Of a stretch of DNA of 64,000 nt, positions 1-11,500 are shown in pieces; within the stretch, counting starts at the first letter, position 1; each line of letters opens with the position of its first letter. Location of the stretch: positions 2,376-66,375 of the forward strand of contig WMCF01000140.1 of NCBI GenBank assembly GCA_009792885.1. Reading direction: 5' to 3'. A model generated the notes under the pieces. That model saw nothing but the letters and a program-made list of their open reading frames with translations, did no database searches and was not told where the DNA came from. The DNA is from Eremophila alpestris peregrina. Lineage: Eukaryota; Chordata; Aves; Passeriformes; Alaudidae. The translations under genes were made by a program, and so were the position numbers.

Positions 1-2205
1 GTGTGTGCAGTGTCACCTTAATTGCAAATACACTTGTTCAAGTTCCCCTTCTTGTTGCAGAACCAACCTGCAGGCAGCTGCAGATGCAGTTTTAATCCCT
101 TCTTTAATTCAGTCCATGCCTTACACAAATGTCCTGGCCAAGTCCAATAAACCTCTTTTAACACAAGAAACATAAGCCCCACTTGAGAGAACCCTTGCCC
201 ATTTGTTTTGACTCTTCTGGGCAGGTAACCCACAGCAAATCCTACATCCCCCCACAATGGACAGATGCCAGGGTATATTTTGGCCCACCACATGTACAGA
301 ATTAATGGAAATGAAGTAGGCGTACTTACCTGCTTATGATTTCAGGGCCATTAATGACAGTAACGTGAGTAACTGCTGAGAAAACATCAACACCCATCAT
401 GTGATTAGTAGAGAATCTGCTCAAGCTTTAGGGATTAGGTGTGAAGAACAGTCTGCTGCCACAAAACCACATGGAGATGCTGTGGTTGCAAGTCAGTGTT
501 GATCCTTTAACTTGCTGTTGATGTGCAGCAGTGCACTCTTGTCCTCACAGTGCACTCTGAAGCACACCACAGTATCAGCCTGAAGGCTCTCAGTGGGTGC
601 TGAACACTTCCAACCTGAGCCAGCAATACAAGTAATGGATAGGAGAAATGGAACCACAACTGATGCAAATGAGATATTTGCAGCATGGCATCATTAGTTA
701 GCCCAAGACACATCCCTGAACAAAGTGTGAACAAAGTAATATCCCCTATTTTGCCATAAGCCCTTGATTAAGAACATAAGGGGAAGCTGTTTGCTCCTGT
801 ATCCAGAATGTAAACAATTATACAGTCAGAAAAGAAGCAGCAAAACTCATACCAAGGTTTTTCAGCAGACACACAGACATTTCCTCGGCATTAACAGTGG
901 CATCTTTGTCTCTGTGGTAGGAAGGGAAAAAAATTTGGCTTTTCCAAGTGCTCAAAACCACAGTCAACAGCACTTCACAGTCCTCACATCATATTGACTA
1001 AACCCTGAAGATATTAGACACATAGTAACAAAATAAGTGCACCTATTTAACCTGGGGCTAGTTTTGCCAAACAAAATCCTGCAATTAACAAAATCCTAAA
1101 TTGCATTTATCATTCCTTAGGATCACAAACAGGCAGTGCAGGTATCTCACCTGTCCAGGCACGACAATCATTGCTACAGGTACTGAACTGAGAAGAATTT
1201 AGATCAGGCAGGTCTCTCTCAGCCCTGCAAACACACATACACACCTTTTATGGACTAAAACAGCGCCTTGAGCACTTGCACATCCACTATCAAAACACTC
1301 CAGGCTTTCCCACAGAGCATTTTCGAGTCGTTTCGTTGTCTGACTCAGAGCTCAGACTCCCTTCACCCACTCTGCAGAAGGAAGGCCACAGTTTCCGAGA
1401 GCACTCGCACCTGCAGCAGCAAAGCGGCGGCACCGGAGGCGTTTAAAGCAGCCGCAGCTGCTGCAACTCCAAGCGCGAGCAACGGGGGGAGCCCCGAGCC
1501 CGCAAGTGAAAGCCGTCCCTGCACTTGGAACGCTCAGGAGAGCAACTTGATGGAAAACACGGGCATTACGTTAATTTCGAGGACACCTTCTAATACATCA
1601 CAGCCTTTCCTGATGAGCAAACACAGAGCTATGTTGTTGGGGATTGATGCTTTTCAGTGGAGGAAAAGCTAAGCTATGCATACAAGCACAAGCCAGAGGG
1701 GTTGGCAGGGAATGAACTACACCTGTAAAGCATCTGGAAACCTGGGGAACACCTGAACAATGGGACTTCAATTTATTCTATTAGCAATTTATGTTCTTGA
1801 TTCTTACATAAAACTGTGGCTCACTGGACATCGGGAGGAATTTCTTCATGGAAAAAAAAATCTGCAACAGATTGCCTGATGCTAATTTAAGTGCTAGGAC
1901 ACTTTCAAAAGTAACTGTAAAGTAACTTCATTTAGGAAATAACTACAAGCAGACACTGCAACAACCCAAATGCCAACTCTGTGAAATGATAAGAGAATGA
2001 CACATTTTGAAGGGGAAGTAGCTGACTAAACCTCAAGAAGGTTACAACAAGTTCCATACCTCAACTTTACATCGACTTCCTCTGCCTTCCTGAGGCGCCG
2101 GGAGCGCGGCTGGGCAGGGACTCCGATTCAAACGAGGCGCCCTCAGCGCGCCGGGCTGAGGCAGCGGGGCTGGGGCTGCCCGTCCCCGCCTCCCGCACCC
2201 CGTAC
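1..2205 (-). other. Putative SPATA5 intron 1 (no recognised exon)
   Basis: This stretch lies downstream (minus strand) of the probable SPATA5 first exon and would be its intron 1, continuing past the left edge. I compared conceptual peptides on both strands with the SPATA5/AFG2A N-terminal region and recognised no second exon. Open frames here lack codon structure or known motifs. The segment 2080-2205 is already GC-rich CpG island. The rest is ordinary AT-leaning non-coding DNA. Confidence 0.5.
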
Positions 2206-2298
2206 CTGCCTCCACGGCGTCGGCGACACGCAGCGCCAGCGGCTCCGAGAGGAGCATCCCGCGGGGAGCCTCTTCCTTCTGGAAGAGGAGGCGGACAT
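2206..2298 (-). CDS. SPATA5: Probable first coding exon of SPATA5 (AFG2A), partial gene
   Basis: SPATA5/AFG2A is an AAA+ ATPase of the VCP/Afg2 family involved in cytoplasmic pre-60S ribosome maturation. Only its first coding exon would be in the window. Seen directly: a minus-strand ATG at 2298 opens a 31-codon frame beginning MSASSSRRKRL, ending at a good donor (GCAG|GTACGG) in phase 0. The basic start resembles the MSSKKNRKRL start of the human protein. No AAA+ domain is in the window. The case rests on this short similarity, the donor, the CpG island, and the known head-to-head arrangement of SPATA5 and NUDT6 in vertebrates. An alternative ATG in another frame at 2344 uses the same donor, so the frame is not certain. 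Confidence 0.45.
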
Positions 2299-2382
2299 GC
2301 TGCCCGCGGCCGGCGCAGAGCGGTTCCGGAGCAGAGGCCAGCACCGCCCCGGGGGCGGCCGCTCCCCGCCCCGCTCAGCGCC

Positions 2383-2542
2383 ATGGCGGGCCCGTGGCGG
2401 GCGCTGCGGAGGGCTCGGGGCTGGGCGGCCCTGGCCGGGCTGCGGGCGAGGCCAGACAAGTTCGGGGGTGTGAGCGTGGACCTGGGCGAGCTGCGCGGCT
2501 CCCCGCGGCTGGAGCGGGCCGCCTTCGGGCGGTGGCTGCGGG
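2383..2542 (+). CDS. NUDT6: NUDT6 coding exon 1
   Basis: Starts at the ATG of MAGPWRALRR and encodes the Arg/Ala-rich leader plus the conserved FGGVSV segment. It ends in phase 1 at G|GCAAGT, a GC-type donor. The downstream GT at 2547 gives the wrong phase for exon 2. The start is chosen because it is the first ATG in frame and lies in the CpG island. Confidence 0.88.
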
Positions 2543-5500
2543 GCAAGTGCCGGGCGGGGGTCCCGAGTGCCGGGGCGGGCGGGGGGCGGAGTGTGAGGGG
2601 CGGCGGGGCCCCGCCAGGGGGCGCCCTCAGCCGCCGCCTTCCCCTCACGGCCCCTGAGCCGAGCCGGGAGTGAGGGGCGCTGGCAGCAGGGAGCAGAGGT
2701 CGTTCACTGAACCGTAGAATAATTAGGGTTGGAAGGGACCGCGGGAGATCACCCAGTCCGATCGCCCGGAGCAGGTGACTCAGGAGTGACAAACCACAGC
2801 AGGTGGGTTTGGAACGTCTCCAAAGAAGGAGACTCCACGCCCCCACTGGGCAGCCAGTGCTCTGCCACTCTCAGTGGGAAGTTGTTCTTCCTCGTGTTGA
2901 GGTGAAACTTCAGGTGTTTCAGTTTATGGTCATTGCTCCTTGTCACGTCACTGGGCACCACTGAAATAAAAGTCTGGCTTCATTCTCTTGGCACCCACCT
3001 TTGAGATATTTGGATGAATTGATGTGGTCCCATGTGAGACTCATGTTCTCCAGCTCCCGCAGTCTCTCCTCATAGAGAGATGGTCCAGAACCCTCATCCT
3101 TTTTGTGGCCTCTGCTAGATCCACTCCAGTAGTTCTTTATCTTCCTTGTACTGAGGAGCCCAGAACTGGACACAGCGCTCCAGAAGAGTAGTTTCCTGTG
3201 TTTCTCATGGCAGACCTTAAATGTAAAAGCCATAATTTTGCATATGAACATCAAGTTGTAACACATAAAATGTCGAGCTGACAGCCTCTGAGACTGCAGT
3301 TTTTCACACCAACCATAGTTTTATGCTCTGTTAAATGATGTGACAATACAGATTTTTGCACATTACCAATGACTACGGTGTATGGTAACAACACAGATCA
3401 AGGGCAGATGTGTCCCTGACCCTCCTCCCTTCCCTCTCTTGCAGAGTCTGTGTCTCAGTGGCGGGATGAAGGCCGTGTTGCTGTCTGGCTCCGTGTCCCC
3501 ATCCTCCAGAGCAGCCTTGTGGCAGTGGCCGCTTCCCAAGGCTTTGCTTTCCACCACGCTGAGCAGGGTTCATCCACCCTGACGCTGTGGCTGGGAGAGG
3601 GGCCCAGCAGGCTGCCGGGCTTTGCCACACACCAGCTGGGGGTTGCAGGTGAGTTACGGGAGTGGTTGCACCCACAGCAAGTCTTGAAGGAACCCTTAGG
3701 AGCCTGTTCTGTAGGAATTGTTCCTCTGTTACAGACAGTAGGTGGAAAGCAGCTGGCTACTGCATTTTAGAATGAAAAAGTAACCACCAACATAGAGAAA
3801 AAAGCACTTCTCTGCTCTCTGTGCTTAATATGTGTATCTGTCTAAACTATGTTCAAGTTCATGTCAGTAAATGGGGAAAACTTGACCCAGCAGGGATTGT
3901 TCAGAAGCAAAAGCAACTATTAGCCTGAATTGCAGTGGCCTGAAAGCTGATCTAAGCTGTACCTAGAAGCCTTTAATCCAAACATATCTATTGTACAAAA
4001 AACCCCCAAACACCACACTCTTATCCATCTAGACCTCCCACAACCACAGCTAGAAAGTTTGGGGGAAAAAAACCCCTTGAATTCCGAGGCACTGCTCCTG
4101 CCTTCAGTAGTGGGAGTCTTGGGTTCCCAGGCCAGCAGAGGGCAGGGTGGGTGCTGAAGGCGGCCTTGGAGTTTGTCAATGAACATGTTGGAGCATGTTT
4201 TGCTGAGGTATGGAAACCTCACCATTCAAATATGTGGCGTTAAACTGGAGCAGGACCGGGCGTTCTCCCGGCAAAAGCACCGGGATACTCCTTGTGAGGA
4301 AACCCAAGTGAAAGAGAGGATTTCTGGAGTAGAACTTGCACAGCTGACAGTGCTACTGGAAAGGAAATCACAGATGAGTTGTGATCCTGGTGGGCATCAG
4401 AAAAAACTGTAAGGAAAATCATAACTGAAAGACTTGCAAATATTTCAAAATGTATTTTCAGAGCATAATTTGCAGCTGTGCTTCAAAACCCTTTGCACTC
4501 TGCAAGTAGGAAAAAAACTTCAAGGAAAACTTTGGTAAGTGCAGGTGTATGGATTTCATAATCTATTATATGGGTTTTTAAATTGCACAACATACCATGT
4601 AAGTGTTCTTTACTCCAAATTTTCAAACCTGTACACTTTAAGTCATTACTGGGATTTCCTTTAATGGATGTAAGTACTTCAGGAAAGCATTCCAGGCAGG
4701 TACACAAGTGTAAAATAAAGAGTGCTGTGGGGGGTTTTCTTGTCCTTTGTTCTTCTCACTGGCAGTGGATCTGGAGCACATCCTAAAAATACACTGAGCA
4801 GCATGGATAGTCCCTGGTAGGTTTATTCCATTATCTTTCTGCTTTAGGAGTGAGACCCTGTGTAGTGCAAAGGCTCCATTCTATTTTTAATTCATTTTAT
4901 TGTACATATTGTATTGAATTAAAGTATTTCAATATGGATATTGAGGAGAGGGTCAAACACAAGGCTTTCTTTATTCCTCAACCAAAAAGTATTTTAGAAG
5001 TGTCTGCAGTAAATAAAATCAATTTTCTGGTGAGAGTCTCCATCTCAAAGCTGTGGCCAGCCAGTGAAATGCAGGAGCCAGTCCTTTGAGCATCCTGAGA
5101 ATGGAAAGCAGGGACATGGAGAGAGGTTGGCTGGCCAGCAGGAAGGCAGCACAGGGACAGGGAACAGGTAGCAAGTCTCACTGCCAAGTAGACCAGCAGC
5201 TGCTTTTCCTCCTGTCTGGAGTTTCCCACGCAGCAAAGGCAGCACAGCCAGGCCTTGTGATGCAGCCAAGTGATGACAAAGGTGTGAATAAGCGGGGTCA
5301 GGTCATGTTCTACCAGACTGGATGAGAGTGGCCAAGGAGAGAGTAGCAAATGTTACTCACTGGGCTTGGCCATTATTGTTTAGAAATAGTGGAATATGTG
5401 ATGTGCCTTCCAGCTAAGCTACTACATCCGTTTGTAGGCGGCAGGATTTTCCACATGTGCAAAGATACAGAGGAGTCTCTGGTGTCTGAAGTGATTGACG

Positions 5501-8500
5501 TGTTCCAAAATTCTCCACCTCCGAGGAGGATGTGGCCTGCCATCCAGGAAGTGACATGTTTGTAAATATGCCACGCAACAATGGCATGAGAGGACAAGCT
5601 GAGGAAGGAAAAGTGAAAGGAGAGGAAGAAAAGTGAGAGGCATTTTCTTCCCTCTCATATGGTCTAAAAGCCTTACAACACAGCTGTCATTTGCATTACT
5701 ACCACCTTAATCCACTTGTTGAAACAAAGTCCTTGGAGTTGAAGGACTCCAGGAAGGAGAGCCTACACACACATAGGATCATCAGCCTTGGCCAGTCCTG
5801 GTGCTTAGGGAAATGAGCAGCTGCATTACTGTGAAACTGCAGGGGAAGGTGGAGGTGGAGAGGTTTGATAAACCACTTAAAAAGTGACTTAAAAGTAGTT
5901 CCCAAGTTGTTTTACAAATACCTGCTCCTGTCTGCTGATGCCTACAGTGCAGGCAGTGGTGTCTGCACTCATTCTGTGGTTGACAAATGCTTCTAAACAC
6001 TGAAGACCTTTGCAGGCATTTTTACATCAGTCATAAATAAAACAGGTAGGATATTTTTCTCCTCCATTACTCATTATATGGAGTTATCCAAGGGGTTTTT
6101 AAAAAATATTTTAAAATGCTTTTCTTGCCTATTCCCCAAAAGAGAGCATTCAAAACCAAGTGGTATTGTAATAGTGATTACTTGGTTCACTTTCAATTGT
6201 AAACCTTTCCAGAAAGTCATCCTGGCATTAGATGATTTAAAGCTCCAGGTGCCACATTTGTAGCAGGAGGGAGAGTTTTAAAAACCACGATTCAGGGCAG
6301 TCAAACTCTAATCTCATTGATGCCAACCAGGTGTGGCCCAGCAAGGGAACAGGAGACCAGGCAGCAAATCCTGTCAGTGTGTTTGCTCTGGATTTAGGTA
6401 TCCCCCAGCAGAGATTCTGATCACCTCACTGGGAATTTCACTGCCAAAAATTACATTCACAGGCTTCAATTTCAGGGGAACAGAGGAGAGCAAAGACACT
6501 TTCTGTTTGATTCAAATGGCAGTTTCCTGCCTTCACCAGCCCTCCCTGGTCTCAGCAAACCCTTTGGCTGAGAAAAGGCTTTTCTAGAAAACAAATCCTC
6601 TAATCACAAAGTTCCTCCTGCTTTCCTTTTGTTGCCTCATTTAATCATTACAGTAGTTGAACTTGGACACTGCTGAATATTTAGAGGAGGAATGAAATCA
6701 TCAAGTCACAAGCCACAGGGAGGCAGATTTGTGACTACCCTCTTAAAGCATGTCCTTTGACATATCTTGAAGCAAGACCAGTACTTCATCTTTGAAATAT
6801 CCTCCTACACATAACTCTGCCATGTATTATTAAAAAACAGGATGTTTTTAGCTGGACACTCACTCCTTAATAATTCCTTTCTGTGGGTATACTTCCCCTT
6901 AGCATTTTAAATGCACATGTCATCACAGATGTGACTGTATCCTCTTCCTCCTGCTGTAGAATGACATAAGCATTTTGTTACTGTTAACCTCTAATTTGAA
7001 AGCCATGCACGACTGATGTGGAAAAGATCCTGGTAAGTTGCACCACAGCACTCATCCTGCTCACCACAGTGCTCTTTAAAATCTGAGAAAAATACCTGTT
7101 TTAAGGGAAAGACATTTTTAAAGTATGACCAGTGAGTATGACATAATTAAACATGAAAGCACTTGGGTTCCAGAAAGTAGGAAAACTTGTAATCTGCAGG
7201 AGAAAGTCATGGGCTGAGCATGAGGACATAAGGAGCTGCACTTGTCACTCAGACAGGTTTTTTCATCGAGTGAAAGTGTCACTTGGAAGCAACACTTTCT
7301 GATTAAGAAGCTGACTCAAATTACAGTGCAGTGCCTGTCATGAGTTGTTACCTGGGTAGTGCGAGTTCAGAGACAGTCACACAGCTGAGCATTATCTGTA
7401 CAGTCAGCCCAGGGTGTTAAACCTGGTGTGCTGTCAACCCAAAAACACTCAAAACACCTGCAGCAGGTGGGGGCTTTGTGATGAATTTCACTGGAGAAAA
7501 ATTTGTCCCCCTTAAGGGTGGCTTCTCAGCCAGAGTCACTGGAAAATTCCCTGTTACTTGAGGAAGATTACAGGCACATCTCTGCTGAAGCGAGCAGCTT
7601 TGCCAGATTGTTTGGGTAACCTCTTGATCTTGCATTCCTTAGTTCTGATATTAACACAAGCAAGTTTTTCTTTTCATTTCTTGTCTAATCTGGAACTTAA
7701 ATGTTGCAATTATTTTTCTTGGTACTGCCAACTTTGAATTTTTACAGGGGATACTTAACCTTTTTCTGATATTTTATTGTGCATCCGTATTCCACTGGCA
7801 AACCATGTTGTGATTCATCCACACAAATCTTGCTAACTGTACATTAGGGGGTTGTTATGCTTGATCAAAACATTCTAAATTTTGGTTGTTAAGATTGAAC
7901 TACGTTGTCCAACACTTCCTCTTTTTCAATGTTCTTTCTACACCAGGTGCTGTTCTAGATGAAAGCACTGGAAAGGTGTTGGTTGTACAAGACAGAAATA
8001 AGGTATGTTTGTTACAGGTTTATAAGATAGACAAGTTCATTTAGAGAAGCCTATTCTGTAGTATAGAACAAAATATATGTTTATTTTCATTCCAGTCCAA
8101 AATTGTGATACTTAAAAGTTACTTCCTTTTACAAGTGTCTTAAACACGTCTATCTACAGTTTCCTGAATTCCATATTAAGGAAAAAAAAAAACAACTCTG
8201 AAAATCAACAGCTTTGTTCTAAATTATACCTGCAGATTGATTCAGCAGAACTAAGTATCCTTCCTGCTTTGAGTTTTCTGTTTCCTCCTGTAACTGACCC
8301 AGGAGTCCCTGATCTTGTGTTTGGATCCATGCAGACCTCTGGAAAATCCCCATGGCTCAAAACAGATTTTGACAGAAGGATTCTGATTTGGTATGGTTTC
8401 CAAAATGCCAGGCATATCTGTGGCTTGAAACCAGCAGTAGCATGGTTGGCCATGAGCTGGAGACCACCTTGGTCCAGCAGGAGTCAAGATCTTCACCTCC

Positions 8501-11500
8501 TCACACAGGGAAGCGCCCGCCCTCGCTCCAGAGGCTGCCAGACCGGAACACTGCTGTGGTGAGGGTGGCTCCTGTCATGTGGCTTGAGGTCACCGAGCAC
8601 CCATCCCTGACATGGCTGCCAGCCCCATCAGGCTGACCCAGCTGTTCACTCAGCTGCTGCAGAAAGCTCTCACTGCCAGCTCCGGTGCTGCTCCATTCAA
8701 GAGACATTCAGCCTCCATTATGCTTTCATTTGCAAGTTCAAGTGTTTCATGGTAAACCTGCATTAATCAACTCTCTAAGAGAGTGAGATTAATGCACTTT
8801 TAACATGAAACAGTCAAAATTTAGCTAAGACCGAGTTACACATGGATGCATTATTTTCATTTTATACTGTTAAAACTGTGCCCAAATCTCAGTGGCTGCA
8901 TTCTCATGCCTTTCCTGAAATAGCTACTAAGACTTTTCTCCTCAGGACCCAAAACATCAGTTCATTAGGGCCTCCATCACAGTTCATTAACTGCAGTGAA
9001 AGAGTTTCACAGGCAGGTTCCATCATACCACATGTTGAGTTTCTAACACAAAAGATAAGCGTCTATTGAAGGTTTCTCTTCCTCTCAACTTGTTTCCTGT
9101 AATTGAAGATGTTTCATTTTTGTATTTTATATTTTTACTTACAATAAAGTAAAATGTTGAGCACTTGGCTTTAAGAGGACCTTCAGCAATTTCATTCAGC
9201 AATTACAAATTAAAGCACAAACATACCTCTCATACTGTAGACTCCGAAAGTGGTTCCAGCTCCGTAAAGTCTCCAGGGACAGCACAGCACATGGTAAACA
9301 TCAGTAACAGGACATCTATTTTCCTTTTTATACACAAAAATATAAATGTGCATGCTTACTTTTTAGTAAATATCTTAAACAGGTATCAGAGTGAAAAAAA
9401 AAAATTTACAGCTGTTGGAATTTTAAAAGCTGTTGGGGCTTCATTGTGACAGGACAATTCCACAGCACACAAAGATTTCCAGGAACTAAAAGTAAATCTG
9501 GAAGCCAATAGACAAATATATGTGTTTTCCATCTGCACTATTTTTAATCTATTGCTTTAAATTCCTAGCCAAGCCCTTTAAGAATGCCCAGGAAAAAATA
9601 AATAATTTTCCAGTGCAGTCATTAGTTTCAAATCACTGGAAAGCACACAGCTTCCCTGCTATGCTACATAGACAAAAAAAGCTTTTTTTGGGCCAGTGTA
9701 CCTTTTTACTGCATTTATTTCTAGGAGAAGGGTAACTTCTTCCTACATAAACTTTTAACAGGGAAATAAATAGAAAGTACATAGAAGTAAAGGTAAAACT
9801 TACAAATCTTTGTGCTCTTGCAAGAGATGCAGGGACTGGGACTCCTTCAGCAGTGAGAGTAACGACACCAAGCCTGCAGTTCATGTTTTAATACTGAACT
9901 TTATTGCAATTCAATAAATGTTTCTGTACATAAATCACACACAAGCCCTCATTTCTTGTATTCCATGAAAATGACAAGTTACACTAAATGATCCCTACAG
10001 ACACACAGAGACATCTTAAAGCCAGTGCAGTATAGAACAGTACAATCATAATACCTGTTTGTAAGATTAAATATATATACATTTTTTAAAAGCCAAAACA
10101 ATGGAAGTGGAATACATTAGTGATTAAATATAAGATTATATAGTCTATAGCAGCATTTTTTAAATATTCAACTACTCTATCTAGCAGCAACGTTGTCTAA
10201 TGACTGTTAGACAGTTTGTATTTTCAATCAGTAGGTGTTTTGTTCCAATAGTTCATACAGACTGTAGCTGTCTCTGACCATCCTGTCAGCAGGAACAAAC
10301 AAGTTCCTACTTACTGATACTTGTAAAATAACAATACTGCAACTTCAACACAACAAAAAAAAAGTTGTGCTCATTGATTCCTTTGTATTAAAGAGTGCAA
10401 TGCAGGCTGACTACTTCATTAATGGACTTTTCCTCCAATGCAGACTGTAAATGCATGGAAATTTCCAGGAGGTCTGTCTAATCCCGGAGAAGACATTGGT
10501 AAGTTCTGTGAGAACAGCTCAGCCATCAACAGAACTGTACAGACACAAATAGCCCTGAAATACAGCATGACCCACGTCACTCCTGTGATGGATTGTTTCC
10601 TTGAATTAATGGTGAATAGATGGAGTGACACTATCCTGGGACCCTGATGGTAACAGGGTAGCAGGTTCAGGACAAAGAAGTTTGTGTTTGTAACATTTAC
10701 TCTTTTCCACACTTACTTTTAAGTGAGTGCTTGAGGCTAGCTAAGTTTTTGTAGGCTGGTCAGATATGCTGCAAGATGACCCAGAACTGCAGAGGGTTAA
10801 GGTAATCCATTTATACCCCAAATAAAAGTGAAACAGGGAGCCCTCTGCTCACACTGAAATCCAGGGCAGTGACCTCAGGGATGGACTGAGCAAAAATTTC
10901 CATCTCTCCCTTTTTCATGCACAAAACAGAAATAAAAGCACTTGCTTCCTTCCACCCCCCTTCACTTGATTACTTTGGAGCAGGAGCTCCTCGGCACAGG
11001 GCCAGCGGGAAGTGCAGGGCTCAGTCTTGTAGGCACCTACTCCCAGCAGAGACATGAGGCACTGCTGTGGCAGGAGACAATGCTGCTTTGAGGAAACTTC
11101 TCATTTCTCTCAGCACAGCTGATGCACACTGCTGCAGTTTAGCTTCACAGGTGAATGTACAAGGGTGTTCATGAAGAGAGAGAAAATCTGGCTTTTTTTC
11201 TCCTTGTATCTCAGCCCTAAAAATCATGATCCATAGGCTGGTTACTTCTTAAGCTGAGTGTCCAGCCCAGGTTTCCTGACTGTTCCATGCCTTAGAAATA
11301 CCTACTGTTTTAGCAGTCTCCCAACAACAATGTTTGGTAGGGTTGTATTGCAGTTATTAATTCAATACCTGGAGAAAGTTGCTGGTTGTCAGGCTATGGC
11401 TGAGTTTACTTTTCATAACTCATGAGTCATGTTTTCAGTCATCCTGTCAATCCTGGTGATGGAAATCAAAACTATTTGCTGGACAATGCAATGTAACATG

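Larger units (their letters stand above)
2070..2690. promoter_or_regulatory. CpG-island bidirectional promoter, SPATA5 / NUDT6
   Basis: A sharply bounded GC- and CpG-rich block in otherwise AT-leaning DNA covers the first exons of two divergent genes. The putative SPATA5 ATG (2298, minus) and the NUDT6 ATG (2383, plus) are 84 bp apart, so both 5' UTRs and core promoters must fall in this block. I see no TATA box between the two ATGs. The GC-rich spacer includes a CCCCGCCCCG run just before the NUDT6 start, suitable for Sp-family factors. A shared promoter is inferred from geometry. Confidence 0.75.
8003..10443 (+). other. NUDT6 intron 3
   Basis: A 2.4-kb intron with no coding content recognised. 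It contains the probable FGF2 poly(A) signal on the opposite strand (9900-9905) and a plus-strand AATAAA (9913-9918), so it is both intron and the end of the convergent transcription unit. Confidence 0.8.

Noticed and set aside
18..293. 91-codon minus-strand frame as a possible SPATA5 exon (contains a KEVYWTWP-like string)
   Set aside because: Resemblance to the human SPATA5 segment EVYTAWP is only a few residues, with no agreement on either side and no convincing flanking splice sites.
2067..2846. 259-codon minus-strand open frame through the SPATA5/NUDT6 CpG island
   Set aside because: It crosses NUDT6 exon 1 in antisense and a CR1 edge. Stop-poor GC-rich DNA explains its length.
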